Shown: positions 1-9,193 of the stretch, piece after piece
How the letters are laid out: every line of letters starts with the position of its first letter
Position numbering within the stretch: position 1 is the stretch's first letter
NCBI GenBank assembly: GCA_016704445.1
Contig: JADJAE010000070.1
Location: 1 to 59,890 of the forward strand
DNA from: Deltaproteobacteria bacterium
Lineage (GTDB): Bacteria; Myxococcota_A; Polyangia; Polyangiales; Ga0077539
Direction: 5' to 3'
Length of the DNA stretch: 59,890 nucleotides
Position numbers and translations under genes: made by a program
The notes under the pieces: model-generated
Told to the model about the DNA's origin: nothing
Seen by the model: only the letters and a program-made list of their open reading frames with translations
Databases searched by the model: none

Positions 1-1525
1 AGGTCGCCGATCTTGAGCAGCCCCGTGTCGCCCGAGGCGTCGATGGTCTGCTGGTAGCCGAGGCGCAGCCGCAGGGTGTTCTCGAAGGTGTACCGCGGCT
101 GCTCGGCGTCGACGTGGCCCTCGGCGTCGAGCTGGATCGCCGTGCCCTGGGAGCGCACCAGCTGCGGGTCCTGGTAGTTGGGGTTGTTGGCGATGGTGGT
201 GTTGGAGAGGCTCGCGTCGATGAAGCCGCGGAAGGTCCAGCGGGTGCGCTGCGCCGGGTCGATGGGCGCGCGGGTGATGTCCCCGCGGCGAGGGATCGCC
301 AGCCACGAGAGCAGCGTCTCCCGGGGAGCGCCCACCGGGTCGGGCTCGTAGGTCACCTCGTCCTCCTCGGCGAAGCCTCCGTCGCCGCCGTCAGCGACGA
401 AGCCGCTGGTCACCACCCGGTAGTACTGGTCCTCCGCGAGGGGGCGGCCGTTGACCAGCAGCGAGTCTCCGTCGCGGGTCACCCCCCGCATCCGGAAGCG
501 CGCGCTGCGCACCGAGCGAACGAAGGTCGCCAGCGCGTCGCCCTTGATGCGACCGACGCGGAGCACGTCGTCGAAGGGCAGCGCGCCCAGCACGTCGACG
601 CGGGAGATGCGCCCGCGCAGGGGGAAGTTGGCGATGGGGCGCACGGCGCCGCGGTTGATCACCGCGATCTCCGAGCGCGTAGACTCGCGCGCCACGTCGA
701 GCAGCAGCGAGGTGAAGCCCTCGCGGTCGAGCGGGGCCGTGAGCGCGCCGCCAGGGAGCACCTCCGTGGCGATGCGGCAGAGCTGCTCCCCGATGGCGTC
801 GCCCAGCGCCGACACCGCGGGCGGGACCTCCCCCTCGGGCTCGACCAGCGCCGGGGTTCCCGGGGCCGGGAGGCTGGTCTCCACCACGCGGGCGGGCTCC
901 GTGGCGAAGACCCTCATCGCCGCCCCTTTCGGACTCTCCAGCGTGGCGTGGGCGGCTATTTCTGAGCAAGAAGACCACGTCGGGCCGCTGGGCGCGAGGA
1001 GCGCCACCGCCAGCGCACCGTGTCCAGAGCGTCGCGGCTCCGGGTCGAAAGGCCACCACGAAGCGCGCCCCCGCCACCCGCGCCGCAAGCACCGCGCGAC
1101 CGAGGGCCTCCTCCGGGACGGAGAGGGTGATCCCCTCGGAGCGGTCGTGCGCCACGGCGCTGAGCTCACCGGGAGCGATCAGCGCCACCACGCCGACGCC
1201 TCCCGCCGGGGTCGCCAGCACCAGCGGCTCGTCGCCGCCGTCCACCAGGGCGTCGCAGAGGTCCTGGGCCTCGGGCTCGCAGCTCAGGTTGCTGAGCACC
1301 GTGCGAACGCCCCTCGCGGAGAGCGCCCTGGCCCTGGCGATGACGTCCGCGCGAGGGCCCGCGAGCCCGAGGAGCGCTCCCCCGCGGGCACGCACGCGAT
1401 GCGGGCGATGTCGCCCTGCAGCCCGGAGGAGACCACCAGACGCAGGGGCGGGGTCTGGGCGCGCGCCGCGCGGGTCGCGAGGAGCCCGACGAGGCAGAGG
1501 CAGGCGAGGCGCAGGGGTGGCGCAT
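1..1525 (-). CDS. 5'-nucleotidase-like secreted protein, frameshifted, 3' end beyond window
   Basis: The protein begins with a signal peptide (reading LACLCLVGLLATRAARAQ once an indel just after MRHP is bridged). The middle looks like a shortened metallophosphatase half, but I see no GNHE-type metal-binding motif. From about position 960 leftwards it is a recognisable 5'-nucleotidase C-terminal domain: 'EIAVINRGAVRP', 'GALPFDDVLRVGRIKGDAL' and 'GRPLAEDQYYRVVTSGFVA' match the family substrate-binding half. The last stretch (positions 1-250), with many alternating polar/aromatic residues, looks like a beta-rich or barrel domain and continues off the left edge. The reading frame changes near 1515, near 1400 and near 965; the pieces join perfectly, so these are probably consensus indels. 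Whether it is catalytic is doubtful because the phosphatase motifs are missing. Confidence 0.65.
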
Positions 1526-1591
1526 GGTCAGCGAGGGCGGATATCCGAAGGGCGGTGCGCCGCGCAAGCGGTGGGGGGGAAACTGGAGTTT

Positions 1592-1895
1592 GGAGTACGA
1601 GCGCGAGGCCGTCGGCGAGGAGTCCCCGGTACGACCGCGAGGCCGTCAGCGAGGAGTCCCCGGCGACCGCAGCGTCAACACGGGCAGACCCTGAGCGTTA
1701 GCGGGGAGAGCCGCTACCGCCGCCGCTGGAGTTCCGAACGCTGCGGTTTCCGCGGGAATCATCGGAGATTCCGGACGCGTACTGACGACGGTAGAGGGCT
1801 CTCCCCCCTCGCTAACGCTCGGGGTCTGGCTCTGGTCGCTGACGGCCTCGCGGTCGCACCGGGGACTCCTCGCTGACGGCCTCGCTCGTACTCCG
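1592..1895. repeat. imperfect inverted repeat, about 105-125 bp arms
   Basis: The stretch between the 5'-nucleotidase-like gene and the next gene (1526-1962) has no gene. It is occupied by two arms, about 1592-1718 and 1790-1895, that are near reverse complements. Shared blocks include GGAGTACGAGCG, GAGGCCGTCAGCGAGGAGTC and GAGCGTTAGCG. The block GAGGCCGTC(A/G)GCGA occurs twice in each arm. The folded RNA or DNA would be a long hairpin. No terminal target duplication was seen. Confidence 0.75.
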
Positions 1896-1962
1896 AACGT
1901 CAGGGGGAAAGCTCCATCGCGGAGGGTTTTGCCGACGCGGGGCCCGTGCGATTCTCAGGCGC

Positions 1963-2644
1963 ATGGCAGCCTCCAAGACGACGCGCGCGAGAAGAAGGTC
2001 GAGCTCACTGTCGACCCCGAGCTCAAGGAGAAGTGGGACGCGCTCGACGCGGCGATGCACAAGGCGCGCATCGCCGAGGGCGGGAGCTTCGACACCTACT
2101 GGGAGCACGCCGCGACGGTGATCGACCACGAGCCGCCGCTGTACCTCGCGGGCGGGTACGCGTCCGCGAAGGCGTTCGTGGAGGAGCACCTCCACGAGAA
2201 GGAGCGCACCGCCGGCGATGGATGCGGGTCGCGCGCTACGCCTCGCCGAACGAGATCAGCCACCACGGTCCGAGCAAGCTCGACGCGGCGCTCTCGCTTC
2301 TCGAAGCGGGGGGCAATGACCTCTCGTCGGGCAAGCTGCCGGTCGACTTCGGTCGCGTCCGCGTGAGCGTCGAGCGCGACGGCAAGACCAGCCGCGTCGC
2401 CCTCGACGATGCGTCGGTCGACGAGATCGCCGCCGCCGTGAAGGCCGCGCTGCGAGCGAACAAGAAGGCCCCCGGCACGCATCCGATGGTGAAGGCCGTC
2501 ACGAAGGCGCTGGCCGCCGACAAGACGCTCCGCGGCGTCACGGTGCGCCGGGTGGGGCAGCGAACCTCGCTGGCGAACATCGACGACGCGGCGTGGCCCG
2601 CCCTGAAGCGGGCGCTGCGGGGGTTGAAGCTGCCGGTGGGGTGA
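1963..2644 (+). CDS. hypothetical protein, frameshifted; 3' end duplicated at 12.1 kb
   Basis: I read this as one protein of about 225 residues split by two indels. It begins MAASKTT at 1963, changes frame near 1990, and continues as KKVELTVDPELKEKWDALD; a second shift lies near 2205-2222, after which MRVARYASPNEISHHGPSKL runs intact to the stop. The second half alone (2222-2644, 140 aa) is a clean open frame, so two overlapping genes are an alternative. It is hydrophilic, without signal peptide or membrane segment, and I do not recognise a family. The last 60 bases of the coding sequence form one copy of the 70-bp direct repeat that also occurs at 12080-12149, so this gene is the probable integration target of the neighbouring island. 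Confidence 0.55.
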
Positions 2645-2653
2645 GCCCGGCCA
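2584..2653. repeat. 70-bp perfect direct repeat, left copy (candidate attachment site)
   Basis: Identical base for base to 12080-12149. It covers the last 20 codons and the stop of the unknown gene at 1963-2644 plus nine bases beyond. Sequence similarity continues with gaps for another 20 bases or so. Between the copies lies a 9.4-kb block holding the GTPase operon, an IS and a repressor. This is the pattern left by site-specific integration into the 3' end of a gene. Confidence 0.8.
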
Positions 2654-2692
2654 ACGCTGGCCGGTCGGGCGGCCAACGTTGGCCGGTCGGGC
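2649..2692. terminator. two tandem 22-bp units with palindromes
   Basis: Two copies (2649-2670 and 2671-2692) differ at one base. Each contains a palindrome GGCCAACG(C/T)TGGCC, perfect in the second copy (2671-2684). They lie just after the stop at 2644 and just before the convergent stop at 2720, so a bidirectional terminator is likely. There is no U-tract. Confidence 0.4.
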
Positions 2693-2719
2693 GCTGTGGG
2701 GGTTGCGCGACGGGGCGGG

Positions 2720-3274
2720 TCAGCGTCGGCGGCGCCTGGAACTCTCCGTAGAGCCGCGGTCGTCTTCATCGCGCTCTTGGTCATCACCCGGCGCGACGCG
2801 CACGCCGGTGCCCCCGGGCTCTCCCTCCTCGCGCGCCCGCTCGATCTCAGCGCGCTTCTTCCGCACCGTGAGCGCCGCCCCGATGATCGTCCCGACGACG
2901 CTGACGATGGCGGCGATGGCGGCACCGGCCGTGGGTGCCTGCGCTGCCACGAACAGGTACGCGACGACGAGCAGGGCTGCCACGAGCACGAGAGCGCCGA
3001 CCGACACCGCGAAGCGCACCGTGAACCCGTCGCTCCTGTGCCGGTTGTCCACCGACTCAATCCGGCGCATCTCGCGCAGGTGCCTCTCCCGGGCGTCGAG
3101 CCCCTCAAACTCCAGCGCGCGGCTCTCTTGCGCCCGCTGGTGCTCGTCGCCCCTGGCCTGTCGGTCGCGCTGGAAGAGGATCTCCGCGCGGTAGTCCTGC
3201 ACCATCTCCGCAGGGAATGGAGTTTCCTTCGGTGAGGTCGTGGAAGGCGTCGGATCCGCCGTCCCCTCCGTCAC
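2720..3274 (-). CDS. coiled-coil plus two-TM membrane protein (GTPase operon gene 7)
   Basis: 184 aa from a GTG start 17 bases after the preceding stop. Residues 1-35 are a low-complexity N-terminus. About 35-80 are highly charged (QDYRAEILFQRDRQARGDEH, LDARERHLREMRRIESVDN) and probably coiled coil. Two hydrophobic segments follow (about 90-112 and 117-138: AVSVGALVLVAALLVVAYLF and AIAAIVSVVGTIIGAAL), then a charged basic/acidic tail. The layout of coil plus C-terminal TM hairpin resembles DUF2335-type and SLATT-like pore candidates, but I infer this from architecture only. It is the last gene of the seven-gene operon and ends 67 bases from the left direct repeat. Confidence 0.65.
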   Translation of the reverse strand: MTEGTADPTPSTTSPKETPFPAEMVQDYRAEILFQRDRQARGDEHQRAQESRALEFEGLDARERHLREMRRIESVDNRHRSDGFTVRFAVSVGALVLVAALLVVAYLFVAAQAPTAGAAIAAIVSVVGTIIGAALTVRKKRAEIERAREEGEPGGTGVRVAPGDDQERDEDDRGSTESSRRRRR

Positions 3275-3291
3275 GGACGTGCCGGAAGACT

Positions 3292-3825
3292 TCAGCTCCT
3301 CGCTCGGCAGCTAAGCTTGCGGGCGGCTTCGATGGCTGCGGATCGGGCGGAGTAGACGGCGGTCCCTCGGGCGGTTCCATGCGCGTCAGGATCGTAGACG
3401 ACCCCATGGCGCGCAAGCGTCCGCGCGGTCGAGCGCTCCAGGTCGCGACACACTGCGCCGAAGTCATCGCGCATCAGCTGCCCCGCGAGGACGGTCGTCG
3501 GGACCGGGAGCCGCTCGTGCGGCGCCTGGGTGGCCTCGCGCCCAGGGTTGCGAGCACGGGGGAGATCCCCCGCCTCGGCGAGGCGCCGGAGTTCGGCCTC
3601 CTCCCGGATCAACGTGACCCGTCCGGTCGTTCGATCGAGCAGGACGCGAGCCCCGCTCGTCGCGCCGTGGCGAGCCAGGTGAGCCTCGCGATTGGTCGCA
3701 AGAAGATCAGACCGATGCGCGCCCGAGCCGACCACGTCGCGCAGCTCACGAGCGATCAGCGCGATAAGACGCGCTTCCACCGAAGCGAGGGCATCTGCGC
3801 GGGTCTTGGAGACAGGCTTCGTCAC
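3292..3825 (-). CDS. unknown soluble protein (GTPase operon gene 6)
   Basis: 177 aa from GTG (VTKPVSKTRADALASVEARL). The open frame extends further upstream to 3978, but that part overlaps the preceding gene and a hairpin, so I prefer the GTG. No signal peptide or membrane segment is visible. The N-terminal 60 residues look helical, and a second charged helical block contains LAGQLMRDDFGAVCRDLERS. I do not recognise the family. It is separated from the gene before it by 67 bases containing a hairpin, and from the gene after it by 17 bases. Confidence 0.5.
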   Translation of the reverse strand: MTKPVSKTRADALASVEARLIALIARELRDVVGSGAHRSDLLATNREAHLARHGATSGARVLLDRTTGRVTLIREEAELRRLAEAGDLPRARNPGREATQAPHERLPVPTTVLAGQLMRDDFGAVCRDLERSTARTLARHGVVYDPDAHGTARGTAVYSARSAAIEAARKLSCRARS

Positions 3826-3855
3826 GCCCCGGAGCCTAACACCGGGCGGTGCCAG

Positions 3856-3886
3856 AGGCACCCATCCCACGGGTGGGCGGGTGCCT
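3856..3886 (-). terminator. intercistronic hairpin inside the GTPase operon
   Basis: AGGCACCC..CCCA and TGGG.GGGTGCCT pair over about 12 bp with a one-base bulge and a CGGG loop. It sits between operon genes 5 and 6 and has no U-run. An attenuator or mRNA-processing hairpin separating the last two genes is possible. Confidence 0.4.
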
Positions 3887-3892
3887 ACGTGA

Positions 3893-4519
3893 TCAACGCC
3901 GGAACACGCCGCGCAGCGCGGCAGCGGAGTCGGTGAGCGCCTTGCCGACGCGGCCCTTGACGCCTCGCGCGGTCTCACTCGCGATCTCCTGGGCCTGCAT
4001 CACCCCGGGGATCGATTCCATGCCGCGGTACGCGCGCGCGATGGCATCGACCGATACGATGAAGGGCCCGCGGAGCGCGCTGGGAAACGTCGCGCCGCTG
4101 AACTGTTCATATGAGGCGACGACCGATCGTCCCGAGAAGATGTCGTCCGTGATCTCCGCCCACCGACCCGCGAACGAGCGCGCATCGGAGAGGTCGGTCA
4201 GCCTGGGGTCCCGAGCGCAGCGGATGGCGAGCTGCCCGGTGGCATAGAGCTCAAAGACCTGGGCGCTCGTGCCGAGCCACGGGGCGTAGGAGACCATGTT
4301 CAGGAAGAACAGCTTCGAGCGGAGGAAGTCGAAGATCGCGTCGACCTCGTCGTCCGATCCGGCGCGCCGGAATTCATGGAGCACGGCGCGGATGAGCGCG
4401 CGCTGCGCCTGGTCGCAGGCGGCCCCGCTGATCACCGGGAGGTACCACATCGCGAGGCTGGCACCGATGGCGACGCCGACGAGCCGCTGGGCGCGCTGGA
4501 GACGGATTGATTCGTCCAT
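3893..4519 (-). CDS. DUF697/YcjF-like membrane-associated protein (GTPase operon gene 5)
   Basis: 208 aa, intact, ATG start four bases after the preceding stop. The N-terminal half (residues about 8-110) has semi-hydrophobic helices: RLVGVAIGASLAMWYLPVIS, an Asp-containing CDQAQRALIRAVLHEF, and LFFLNMVSYAPWLGTSAQVF. This order (hydrophobic helix ending in a Pro, then Asp and a long helix) recalls the DUF697/YcjF proteins that accompany membrane GTPases, but it is a resemblance and not a firm match. The C-terminal part contains SVDAIARAYRGMESIPGVMQ and ends in a basic amphipathic helix. Position in the operon supports a role as membrane partner of the GTPases. Confidence 0.6.
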   Translation of the reverse strand: MDESIRLQRAQRLVGVAIGASLAMWYLPVISGAACDQAQRALIRAVLHEFRRAGSDDEVDAIFDFLRSKLFFLNMVSYAPWLGTSAQVFELYATGQLAIRCARDPRLTDLSDARSFAGRWAEITDDIFSGRSVVASYEQFSGATFPSALRGPFIVSVDAIARAYRGMESIPGVMQAQEIASETARGVKGRVGKALTDSAAALRGVFRR

Positions 4520-4523
4520 TGGG

Positions 4524-4802
4524 CTACTTACGGGGGACTTTCTTGGAGTCGTGGTCGGGAGGTGTGGCGGGGTTTGGGGCGTTCGACCGCTGACGTCGCA
4601 TCTCGTCAGCTACTTCCCCCACAGCGACGACACCTCCAGCCACTACAGCCATCGTCGCGGCGACCGTCGCGGCCACGATGGCCCTCCCTCCACTCTCATC
4701 GCTACTTTGTCGCAACGCACGATAAACCTCACTACCAGTCTCATTAGCTGCCGCGATGGCCTTTGTCGTGATCTTGGCCAGGCGTCCGCCCCCCGCCGTC
4801 AC
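4524..4802 (-). CDS. small single-TM protein (GTPase operon gene 4)
   Basis: 92 aa from a GTG that overlaps the stop of the preceding gene (GTGA). One hydrophobic, Ala/Val/Gly-rich segment, roughly residues 50-72 (AIVAATVAATMAVVAGGVVA), is followed by a short acidic/basic tail with PDHDSKKVPRK. It is too small and featureless to assign to a family. The tight overlap on one side and four-base spacing on the other argue that it is a real, translationally coupled gene. Confidence 0.6.
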   Translation of the reverse strand: MTAGGGRLAKITTKAIAAANETGSEVYRALRQSSDESGGRAIVAATVAATMAVVAGGVVAVGEVADEMRRQRSNAPNPATPPDHDSKKVPRK

Positions 4803-5629
4803 CGTGGACGCGAGTCCCCGCTCGGCGGTGGCGGGCGCTCCCCCGGCGGCGGTCGCGTGGCGATGAAGAGTCCCAGCGCAGTCAGCGCCAGGATCCCCAC
4901 TCCGATCCATAGGGTCCAATTGATCCCAGGTTCCGATCGCGCGCTGTCGGCCGGGATCGCCTGCGGCTCCACCTCGGGCTTTTTTTCGCGGTGCGCCCCC
5001 CCACGATCGATGGCCATCCACGATCGGTCGCGGAGCGCGATGTCCGTCGCGAGTCCGGCCGCGTCGCGGCTCGACGACACGAGCAGTACATCGTGCTCGC
5101 GCTCCGAGATCGTGGTGATCGCATGGAGGAACAGCTTCACTTCGTCGGCACCGACAGCGGCCCCACCTACGACCTCCCATCCCGTATCGAGCCGCTCGCC
5201 TCTTCCAGGTCCTTGAAGAAGGCGTCGAGAGGGCGTCCTCGCACGTCCGACTGATCCGGCGCCCCATCGGGCTCGAGCCACTGCTCCAGTTCGGCCTCGG
5301 AAAACCTTCTCGTCGAGCGCCGCCGCCAGCTTCGAGCGCCCGCCCGGCGCGAGCCAGGCCGCGACCAGACGACGCAATCCTGCTGCGTCGTCCGCGCCCC
5401 CCTCTAGCACGAGGCTGTAGCGGATCAGTGTCCCGACGCGATCACTGCGCGTCGACTGCATTGCGGTCACATACGCGCGCCACGTCGAAGCCGACAGGGC
5501 CTCGACAAGGATCGATGGCCGCTCGAAGTTGGTCACGGTGCTGAACGCGGTCCACCACCGTCCATTGGGCTGTTCACCCACAAACTGATAGTCAGAGGCT
5601 CGTGAACGGGTCAGTAGAAGTCTCTTCAT
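4799..5629 (-). CDS. GTPase-associated protein with C-terminal TM anchor (operon gene 3), frameshifted
   Basis: About 277 aa. It starts MKRLLLTRSRASDYQFVGEQ, one base after the stop of the GTPase-like gene before it. A globular N-terminal domain (residues about 1-190) precedes a short linker, a single membrane segment (WTLWIGVGILALTALGLFIA) and a proline-rich tail. The frame moves near 5305 and returns near 5205: the middle is read in another frame as FSEAELEQWLEPDGAPDQSD then GRPLDAFFKDLEEA. These are two compensating indels. No catalytic motif is recognised. Its position directly after the P-loop protein, with coupled starts, suggests a dedicated adaptor or effector. Confidence 0.6.
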   Translation of the reverse strand: MKRLLLTRSRASDYQFVGEQPNGRWWTAFSTVTNFERPSILVEALSASTWRAYVTAMQSTRSDRVGTLIRYSLVLEGGADDAAGLRRLVAAWLAPGGRSKLAAALDEKVFRGRTGAVARARWGAGSVGRARTPSRRLLQGPGRGERLDTGWEVVGGAAVGADEVKLFLHAITTISEREHDVLLVSSSRDAAGLATDIALRDRSWMAIDRGGAHREKKPEVEPQAIPADSARSEPGINWTLWIGVGILALTALGLFIATRPPPGERPPPPSGDSRPR

Positions 5630-5630
5630 A

Positions 5631-6751
5631 CTACACCTTCAGAGTTGGGACGAACCGCGGTCCGGGCGTGCGCTGCCCGAGCTTCTCCACCGCCGCGGCG
5701 ATCGCCGACAGGTCCGTCAGCTTCCGCTTCACGTCGGCATCGTGCTCGCCGGCCACCTTGCGGTCGCGCTCGGCGGCGCCGGACAGCGATCGCCAAAACG
5801 ACGAGAACACGTTACGTGGCCGCTCTACCTCCCATCGCGCGCTTGCCGCCGTCCGCCGGGCCGACTCCGCTTCTGCCTCCTGCTCCGACTTGCGATGCGC
5901 GATCATCAGCTTGCACATGGAGGCAAGTACGCCCTCCGCTCCGCGAGGCGCGTGGCGCATCGTCGAGCGAACGCGGAAGTTCGCCTTGACGGAGTCCACC
6001 ACGCCCTTCGAGTTCTTCTCCCATCGCACGCGAGTCAACTCCACCGCGCCGACGGTGTCCACCGGGTGATACTCGATGCGCGTGGCGGCGCTTCGCGGTC
6101 CTCCTGGCGCACGGCGTCGAGCACGGCGCATACATCGCTCGCGTCGCCTGAACGAGCCGCTCGGCCACGTCGCGCTGGCCACCGTTGTCATTGGCTAGCT
6201 CGCACTTCACTGGCGCGAGCACCAGTAGCCCCGCGCTGCCTCGGAGACCCGCTGTTGCGCCCACAGACGAGCGCGACGTCGGCGACCTGCTGAATGCACA
6301 GGATACGATTCGCGGCGCCCTTGTGCTCTGGCAGAACGGCCTCCATCGCGACGATGGAGTCAATCGGCACGAGCAGCGTCGACGAGGCCCGGCACCAGTC
6401 CTCGCACTCCCTCCACTCCTCAGAATCCTCGCCATCCAACCGCCGGGATAGTCCTGAATCGCGAAGGGGAGCTGTGACCGACCCACGAGCAATGAGATGT
6501 TGTACAAACGACGATCGACGCCGCCCAGTGAGTTCGGCGAGAACTCACCCGCCGAGAGGTTGCCCCGGATCTCCGCCAGGTTGTCCAGGATGACCTGCCG
6601 CGTGTCGTCAGTCGGGGCGAGCGTCACGCCGGAGCCAGCGAGGGCCTCCTTGCCGTTCTCTCGATGACCGCGTTGAGCAGCGACGTCTTGCCCACCCGCG
6701 ACGGGCCGAGCATCGCCACCCTCGAAACTGAATATCCTGCGATTCGCTCAC
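5631..6751 (-). CDS. second P-loop GTPase-like protein (operon gene 2), multiply frameshifted
   Basis: About 373 aa when the pieces are joined. The GTG start overlaps the stop of the dynamin-like gene. G1 is clear: VAMLGPSRVGKTSLLNAV. Then come a possible switch region (TLAPTDDTRQVILDNLAEIR) and a G3-like D-Y-P-G-G in AIQDYPGGWM. Next is CRASSTLLVPIDSIVAMEAV, and APVKCE sits where a canonical N-K-x-D would be expected. The C-terminal 170 residues include EYHPVDTVGAVELTRVRW and a basic helical tail. Frame changes occur near 6715, 6660, 6450, 6230 and 6130. With so many, a true pseudogene cannot be excluded, but each junction is a single-base shift. The organisation recalls the GTPases of predicted NTP-dependent conflict systems; that is inference. 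Confidence 0.6.
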
Positions 6752-9022
6752 GCCACGCCTCCACTTCGAAGGGCCTTCACGCCCTCGGCCAGACCGTTGA
6801 GTTCGCGACGGATCTTCGCGCTCCGGGCGCTGTGAAGGTCGATGTCGCGGAAGACCTCTGGCCAGATCTCGTGGCGGTACGCCCGGGCGAAGCGCCGGAG
6901 CTCGTCCTCCGAGGTTCGCGAGCGGCACACGGAGTCATCGAACTGCTCTGCGGCCGCGTGAAGAATCGCCCGGTGGATCGCGGCTTCACCGAGGAGCGCC
7001 TTCTGCACCTCGTAGGCGCCCTGCTCGGCCAGCTCGCACACCCGGCGGTAGAGGAGTTCGGCCCCGGCGTCGGTCACCGGAACCAGCAACTGCGCCGACG
7101 GCCCGTGGGTGACCGGGTCTTCGGCCCATGACGTGAGCTGATCGAGCGCCCGACGCACGCGCGGGTGCAGCTGAGCCCGGTAGCGGATCTCCAGTCGCAG
7201 CAGGTCGTCGACGGCGCTGAGGAGCCCATCGCAGCCACCGGGCACCTCAGCGAGCGTCGACTTGAGCGCCTCCAGCGCCTCGCGTCCCTGCTTGTCGCCG
7301 AGGAGGCCACCCAGGCCCGACGACAGGAAGCAGCGGCCGACGGCTTCCTGGAGGCGCTGCACCTCGGCGTCGAAGAACACATCAATCTCACAGAAGCGCT
7401 TACCGATCTCGACGCGGATGTGGTTGAGCTCGTCGACGGCAAACTTCGCTACGGTCTTGTTCGTCCGCATGCTTCGGTAGGCCTCGGAGCACCACTTCTC
7501 CTGGCCGCGACCGAAGCCCCCTTCGATCCACGCGAGGATGTCCTGGTACACCCGCTCGACGCAGCCGACGAAGGCCGAGTCGACCGACGACTCGCGGGCG
7601 GTCGACCAGAGATCCTGCACCACGTCGTGCAGGGCGACTGCGAGGTCTTCGCGCAGCGCGTTGGCGCGCTTGTACACCTCGTCTTCGGGACCAGTCACCT
7701 GGGGCACCTGGTCGAGCGCCCGCTTCAGATCGGCGTGCGCGCGATCGAGGCCATCCGCGAGGTTGCGCGACAGCACCATGGCGTCGTCGAAGACGTTGTC
7801 ATCCATCGCACCGAGGCGCCGGGCCAGGTGCTCCAGCGCGGGGCCGAGGATCTTGCCGCGCAGATCGTCTGGACTGCACGCGTCGCCGTGCAGCACCGTG
7901 AAGTGCCGGCCGTCGATGCCCTCGTTCACCTGACGCCGGATGTCGTCCCGGAGCGACCGCACCAGCTCGGGCGCGTCGTGCGGCGCCGCGTTGACCACCA
8001 GCAGGACGAAGTCGCCGCGCACCTTGATCGCGCCCCGCGCCTTGTCGAGCAGGTTGAGCGCCTTGACGTCCTTGTCGCCCCAGAACGCGAGGCCCTGCAC
8101 CGGCCGCTTCACCACCAGCACCAGATCGACTTCGTGCTTCAGCCCCTGGACGTGGTGATCCTCGGCCGAGGGCGACGCCTCGCCCAGGCCGGGCAGATCG
8201 ACGAGCGCGATGCGCTCGGCGTCGAGGCGCGGAAAGGGGCACTCGATACGAACATCCTCGACGGCCAGGTACACTCGGCGACAGCCTGGGTCGTTCTGCT
8301 CCTCGTTGGTGGGATATGCCACGTACGAGCGGAGATCGGCGAGCGCGACCATGCGCGTCTCTCCCGTGAGAAGCGCCTCGTAGCTCGGGAGCGCGCGGTG
8401 GATCGCGCGAAGCCTCCCGGTCAGCTCCACGTTCTTCGAGACCTCACCCTCCGTCGGGTATTTCTGCCGACGAAAGTCCTCGAGCGTGCCCGGCGCGGGA
8501 CCCCGTTCGAGCGCATGGTGCAGCGGTGCGATCACCTGCTGCGCGAAGGTCTGTAATGCAGCGCAGCTTCACGACGGCGCGCTCGTGCGCCGAGTGAACG
8601 ATGCGGCTTCGTACGGCCGTCACCGGCACGCCCGAGCCCGTCGGCACCTGGCTCTCCCCGAGGCCCGAGATGCCCTGCAGGAGCGAGCTTTTGCCCACTC
8701 GCGCCTGGCCGCTGACACCGATGTTGACCGCGTCGCGGCTCATGCGGCCTTTCACCGCCTGCAGGACCTCGACGCTGCGGGCAACCGCGGCCCGATGAGA
8801 CGCGTTGCGGAACGTCGAGACCTCGCTCTTCACATCGCCGGGAACGCCCTCGACCGCGACGAACTCGTCGAGCGCCACCTCCAGTTGTGTGATGTGACGG
8901 TCCACCGCGCGGAGCTGCTCCAGCTGGTGCTCTACGCGAGGCACACGCGCGCGACGCGCTTCCAGGATCTGCCCGATTTGAGATGCGATCGAGTTCTGCA
9001 CGGCGCTCTCCCCTTCCGTCAT
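6748..9022 (-). CDS. dynamin-like GTPase (operon gene 1), one frameshift
   Basis: About 757 aa. An N-terminal helical region of roughly 100 residues (QLEQLRAVDRHITQLEVALD) leads into the G domain. G1 is GQARVGKSS at about 105-113. A Thr-rich switch I follows (VPTGSGVPVTAV), and G3 is ALVDLPGLGEASPS (D-L-P-G). The strand DFVLLVVNAAPHD corresponds to the G4 region. The remaining 450 residues are helical, as in dynamin-family stalks. There is no obvious transmembrane span or C-terminal PH domain, so membrane action would depend on its partners. A single indel near 8560 splits the frame; the pieces rejoin as CAALQTFAQQVIAPLHHAL. The ATG at 9022 overlaps the stop of a possible leader ORF (ATGA). 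Known dynamin-like proteins in bacterial immunity tether or repair membranes. Confidence 0.8.
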
Positions 9023-9159
9023 GACCACCCCGCCGTGACCATGGCCACGAGCCCGCCGCGCTGCCGCGGACGGCCGCGGTCGATGCGATGTCCGGGGTGC
9101 GCACCGTCCGCGAAGGCGTCGGCAGCCCCACCCGAGATCGACGGCCCGAAATTCCGCAC
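9019..9159 (-). CDS. possible 46-aa leader ORF coupled to the GTPase gene
   Basis: A short frame from GTG (VRNFGPSISGGAADAFADGA) ends TGA inside the ATGA that starts the dynamin-like gene. It lies between the operator/promoter and the first major gene of the operon. No ribosome-binding site is compelling and no family is recognised, so it may be a chance frame. Confidence 0.25.
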   Translation of the reverse strand: MRNFGPSISGGAADAFADGAHPGHRIDRGRPRQRGGLVAMVTAGWS

Positions 9160-9193
9160 AATCCCCCAAGAAAACCCATCGATGAGCTGCCCT

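Noticed and set aside
5631..6751. Programmed frameshifting in the second GTPase-like gene
   Set aside because: There are several shifts in different directions without a common slippery site, which fits sequence error or decay better.
7165..8556. 463-residue open frame on the plus strand opposite the dynamin-like GTPase
   Set aside because: It is the antisense shadow of a GC-rich gene; composition is His/Arg/Gln/Val-rich and no motif is present, whereas the minus strand has clear G1 and G3 motifs.
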